In this document: one piece after another, positions 6,100 to 8,065 of the stretch
Layout: every line of letters starts with the position of its first letter
Numbering within the stretch: position 1 is the stretch's first letter
Assembly (NCBI GenBank): GCA_014379075.1
Contig: JACMMN010000358.1
Span: 1 to 8,065, forward strand
Origin: Pyrinomonadaceae bacterium
GTDB lineage: Bacteria > Acidobacteriota > Blastocatellia > Pyrinomonadales > Pyrinomonadaceae
DNA: 8,065 nucleotides
Direction: 5' to 3'
Notes under the pieces: generated by a model
The model's input: only the letters and a program-made list of their open reading frames with translations
What the model was told of the DNA's origin: nothing
Database searches by the model: none
Translations under genes and position numbers: made by a program

Positions 6100-7479
6100 T
6101 TATTTCCACGTTTTTCTAATCGGATGAGCCTCGGTATTGAATACGATCTTCTTAAAATCCAATGTCTTTTCCGGTGCGAACAGTAAGTAAAAATACTTAA
6201 ATGTCTCCGCAAAAAGAAAACTTTGCATCGAGTCCGATTTTTCCTTGGTCACAACACTTTTCAAAGCTGCGTAGCCTTCTTCCGTCTTGCAGTGTTTGAC
6301 GAAATCATCCCACATCGATTTGCCCATCGCCAGGTACTTAGGGTCTTTCGTATATTGATAAAGGTAATACGTAGATTCGATAATTTCCGGCCGCAGCGGA
6401 TATCCGGCGTGCTCGACTTTCATCGTCTGATAGTTAAAAACTTCCGGTTCGATGCCGTTTGCATTCCACATTTTGAACGAAGAATCCTGCAATCGTTTTG
6501 CCCGATTTAAATCTCCTGACAACGCCAGCACGGCCGGGAAGAATGCATCCAAACCGCCATAGGTCGTTTCGGTCCGCTTTCCAGTATTCATATCGGCGTG
6601 GCCATACCAGAGTTCGCCGCGCGGCTCATCAGCGAGATATTTGTTGATCGCAACAATTCCTTCTTCCCACATTTTTTTACAATCCTTATCGTCAAAAAGG
6701 ATCGCGCATTTCAGAAGGTATTCGTAATAAGAATCGATCTCGGCGCTGATGTGGCTGTCGGTATTCGTCCATTTACCGGTCTCGACATTGATGTTCGTCC
6801 CGACCAGTCCGATTTGTGACCGGCGGTTATAAGTCTCTACCAAAGCACGTTTCGCCTTGTCGTAAAAAATTGGCTTATTCGTCAATTTACTCAAGGTGCC
6901 GAATTCGATCAGCAAAGTCCCCGTTTCAGCCGGATTGGATACCTCGCCTTTTACCTTGCCAGTCTTGAGATTGACCGACTTATACGGCATTCCGGTCGGC
7001 GAATCGAACACCGGCAGCAGCCGCGTCCCCAGTTCCTCCGCCAAAATCAAAAGCTTTTTGTCGCCCGTGATCTGATAAGCCGAAAGCAATCCGCCCAGCA
7101 GGCGTATAGTGATCTCAAAATTCTGGACATACATGTCCTTATCGAACGACAGATTATCGGTAATGTATTTCCGCGTCTTGTCGCCCTCGTCTTTAAATCC
7201 CATCAAATAAATCGTATCCAGCGAATCGACCGGCGTCATCAGCAGCGGCTCGGCGTACCAGTCTTTGTAAGATTTGCTCAGCGGCTTCAGATCATCGTGG
7301 CCCCAGGCGTATTTTTTATAGCCATCCCAAGCGTGGAGAAACTCTCGCTGAACATGCCCGGCAGTTTGTTCGCGATCGGCCTTTTTTGCTTGTCCGGGCA
7401 CATGCAGCGGCGCCGCAAATGCCAAAGCGGCCATTCCAAATACGAAAACATAATGTAAAACAAACCTGCTATTATTCAT
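6100..7479 (-). CDS. Secreted glycoside hydrolase family 47 alpha-mannosidase
   Basis: The product is 459 residues, with a signal peptide at about 1-22 (hydrophobic run, then AFA before AP). GH47 enzymes are inverting, calcium-dependent exo-alpha-1,2-mannosidases. The family landmarks appear in order: FLHAWDGYKKYAWGHDDLKPLS (48-69), PVDSLDTIYLMG (83-94), E122 in FEITIRLLGGLLSAY (the acid residue of ER mannosidase I), D249 in EIDSYYEYLLK, RPE365 and E368 in LRPEIIESTYYLY, E425 in FAETFKYFYLLF, and T449 in FNTEAHP, the calcium ligand. All catalytic residues seem to be kept. The only mature cysteines are C258, C267 and C397, so the disulfide of the eukaryotic enzymes seems absent. GH47 is mainly eukaryotic and uncommon in bacteria. 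The start overlaps the acyltransferase stop by 8 bases, with AGGAG ten bases upstream, implying translational coupling. Confidence 0.93.
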   Translation of the reverse strand: MNNSRFVLHYVFVFGMAALAFAAPLHVPGQAKKADREQTAGHVQREFLHAWDGYKKYAWGHDDLKPLSKSYKDWYAEPLLMTPVDSLDTIYLMGFKDEGDKTRKYITDNLSFDKDMYVQNFEITIRLLGGLLSAYQITGDKKLLILAEELGTRLLPVFDSPTGMPYKSVNLKTGKVKGEVSNPAETGTLLIEFGTLSKLTNKPIFYDKAKRALVETYNRRSQIGLVGTNINVETGKWTNTDSHISAEIDSYYEYLLKCAILFDDKDCKKMWEEGIVAINKYLADEPRGELWYGHADMNTGKRTETTYGGLDAFFPAVLALSGDLNRAKRLQDSSFKMWNANGIEPEVFNYQTMKVEHAGYPLRPEIIESTYYLYQYTKDPKYLAMGKSMWDDFVKHCKTEEGYAALKSVVTKEKSDSMQSFLFAETFKYFYLLFAPEKTLDFKKIVFNTEAHPIRKTWK

Positions 7480-8065
7480 CGATCACCGGCTCCTGTTTCC
7501 TCGTCTTTCGTCGTTCTGCCTTCCACGTTTTTCTTATCGCCGCGACGTCGAATTTATCGCGTTTCCCATCCCGCATATTCTCGATCTCGTGTTGCACACG
7601 GGCGGCGATCAATCTGTAAGCTTCCGTATTCGGAACACCTTCGGTCATGCTGACGAGTTCATCGTATTCCAAAAATTTACCGACCTTCGCTCCGATCTTG
7701 GCACCCAGACTGTCTTTGGCCGGAATCGTCATTCCCTTCGGAAACGCATCGAATGTTCCCCAGATGTAGATAGGCAGAATTCCGATCTTTTGATTCAGAG
7801 CGAGGTAGCCGATGATCGGTTTGAACTCGGAAATATCGCCGGTCGTCGAACGCGTACCCTCGGGAAATATCAGGGCGTTGTAGCCTTCGTTCAATATCTT
7901 CGTGACGTGACGCAGCGATTGCCGCAGGCTTCCGGTGCGTTCGATCGGCACGAGCGTCGTGAAATTATTCATGTACGCCCGCTTATATTTCGTATCGAAC
8001 CAATAATCCGCTGCCGCGACCGCCACCGTTTGCTCGGCCACACCGGGACCGAGAGCCTTTTTGAC
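7472..8065 (-). CDS. PlsC-type acyltransferase, C-terminal part (start off right edge)
   Basis: The frame is open from the window's right edge to TAA at 7472, giving 197 residues. FPEGTRS (about 7867-7847) is the glycerol-3-phosphate/1-acylglycerol-3-phosphate acyltransferase motif that binds the phosphate. It is preceded by AAADYWF, then VPIERTGSLRQSLRHV, and followed by ISEFKPIIGYLAL and ILPIYIWGTFDAFPKG, all in the usual order for this family. The NHxxxxD catalytic motif would lie just upstream, beyond 8065. The enzyme would transfer an acyl chain to a lysophospholipid-like acceptor at the cytoplasmic membrane face. The AAADYWF style also occurs in acyltransferase domains fused to acyl-CoA ligases, so the full protein may be larger than a stand-alone PlsC. 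A basic tail (KAERRKTRKQ) ends the protein. The GTG at 8041 is an internal valine, not the start. First visible gene of the operon with GH47 and SDR. Confidence 0.87.
   Translation of the reverse strand, partial: VKKALGPGVAEQTVAVAAADYWFDTKYKRAYMNNFTTLVPIERTGSLRQSLRHVTKILNEGYNALIFPEGTRSTTGDISEFKPIIGYLALNQKIGILPIYIWGTFDAFPKGMTIPAKDSLGAKIGAKVGKFLEYDELVSMTEGVPNTEAYRLIAARVQHEIENMRDGKRDKFDVAAIRKTWKAERRKTRKQEPVIDE
7490..7494 (-). promoter_or_regulatory. Ribosome binding site of the GH47 gene inside the acyltransferase gene
   Basis: AGGAG on the minus strand lies ten bases before the GH47 ATG at 7479 and within the last codons of the acyltransferase. It fixes the GH47 start and supports coupling across the 8-base overlap. 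Confidence 0.55.

Noticed and set aside
6107..6109. GTG start of the SDR
   Set aside because: It overlaps the GH47 end by 10 bases with no ribosome binding site; the ATG at 6091 still leaves a normal N-terminus before the Rossmann motif. It remains possible.
8039..8041. GTG as start of the acyltransferase
   Set aside because: The frame continues in good family-like sequence to the window edge and the NHxxxxD motif must lie further upstream, so this is an internal valine codon.

Overview
The window is an accessory-looking stretch of a bacterial chromosome of roughly even base composition. The gene content fits a free-living Gram-negative-type heterotroph: exported peptidases and hydrolases, a secreted alpha-mannosidase, and palindromic intergenic repeats. 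The protein style suggests Acidobacteriota (Blastocatellia or similar), but no marker gene is present and that placement is a low-confidence inference. All genes except two read on the minus strand. No tRNA, rRNA, CRISPR array or transposase gene was seen.

Layout. (1) 1-1752, minus: the N-terminal 584 residues of an exported S9D (glutamyl endopeptidase-like) prolyl-oligopeptidase family enzyme; its catalytic core lies off the left edge. (2) 1753-2009: a non-coding gap filled by a 198-bp mirror-symmetric array of six hairpins. It looks like a REP/BIME-type non-autonomous element and is the most unusual DNA structure here. (3) 2010-3011, minus: an exported class A beta-lactamase-like serine hydrolase with a changed KTG motif. 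(4) 3012-3178: a divergent intergenic region with a probable promoter for (3) and a 14-bp inverted repeat built from ATTCAAG heptamers. (5) 3179-4486, plus: an APC-family amino acid permease. (6) 4515-5024, plus: a small papain-like (AvrRpt2/C70-type) cysteine protease, 28 bases after the permease stop. (7) 5060-8065, minus: a tight operon read right to left, with a PlsC-type acyltransferase (start off the window), a secreted GH47 alpha-mannosidase overlapping it by 8 bases, and an extended SDR starting 8 bases after the GH47 stop.

How they may work together. The acyltransferase/GH47/SDR set is almost certainly co-transcribed and, at the first junction, translationally coupled. This suggests a shared job in making or remodelling a lipid or glycolipid, or in using mannose-containing glycans; the substrate cannot be read from sequence. 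The S9D peptidase, beta-lactamase-like protein and permease would fit peptide scavenging and amino acid uptake, but nothing in the sequence ties them into one pathway.
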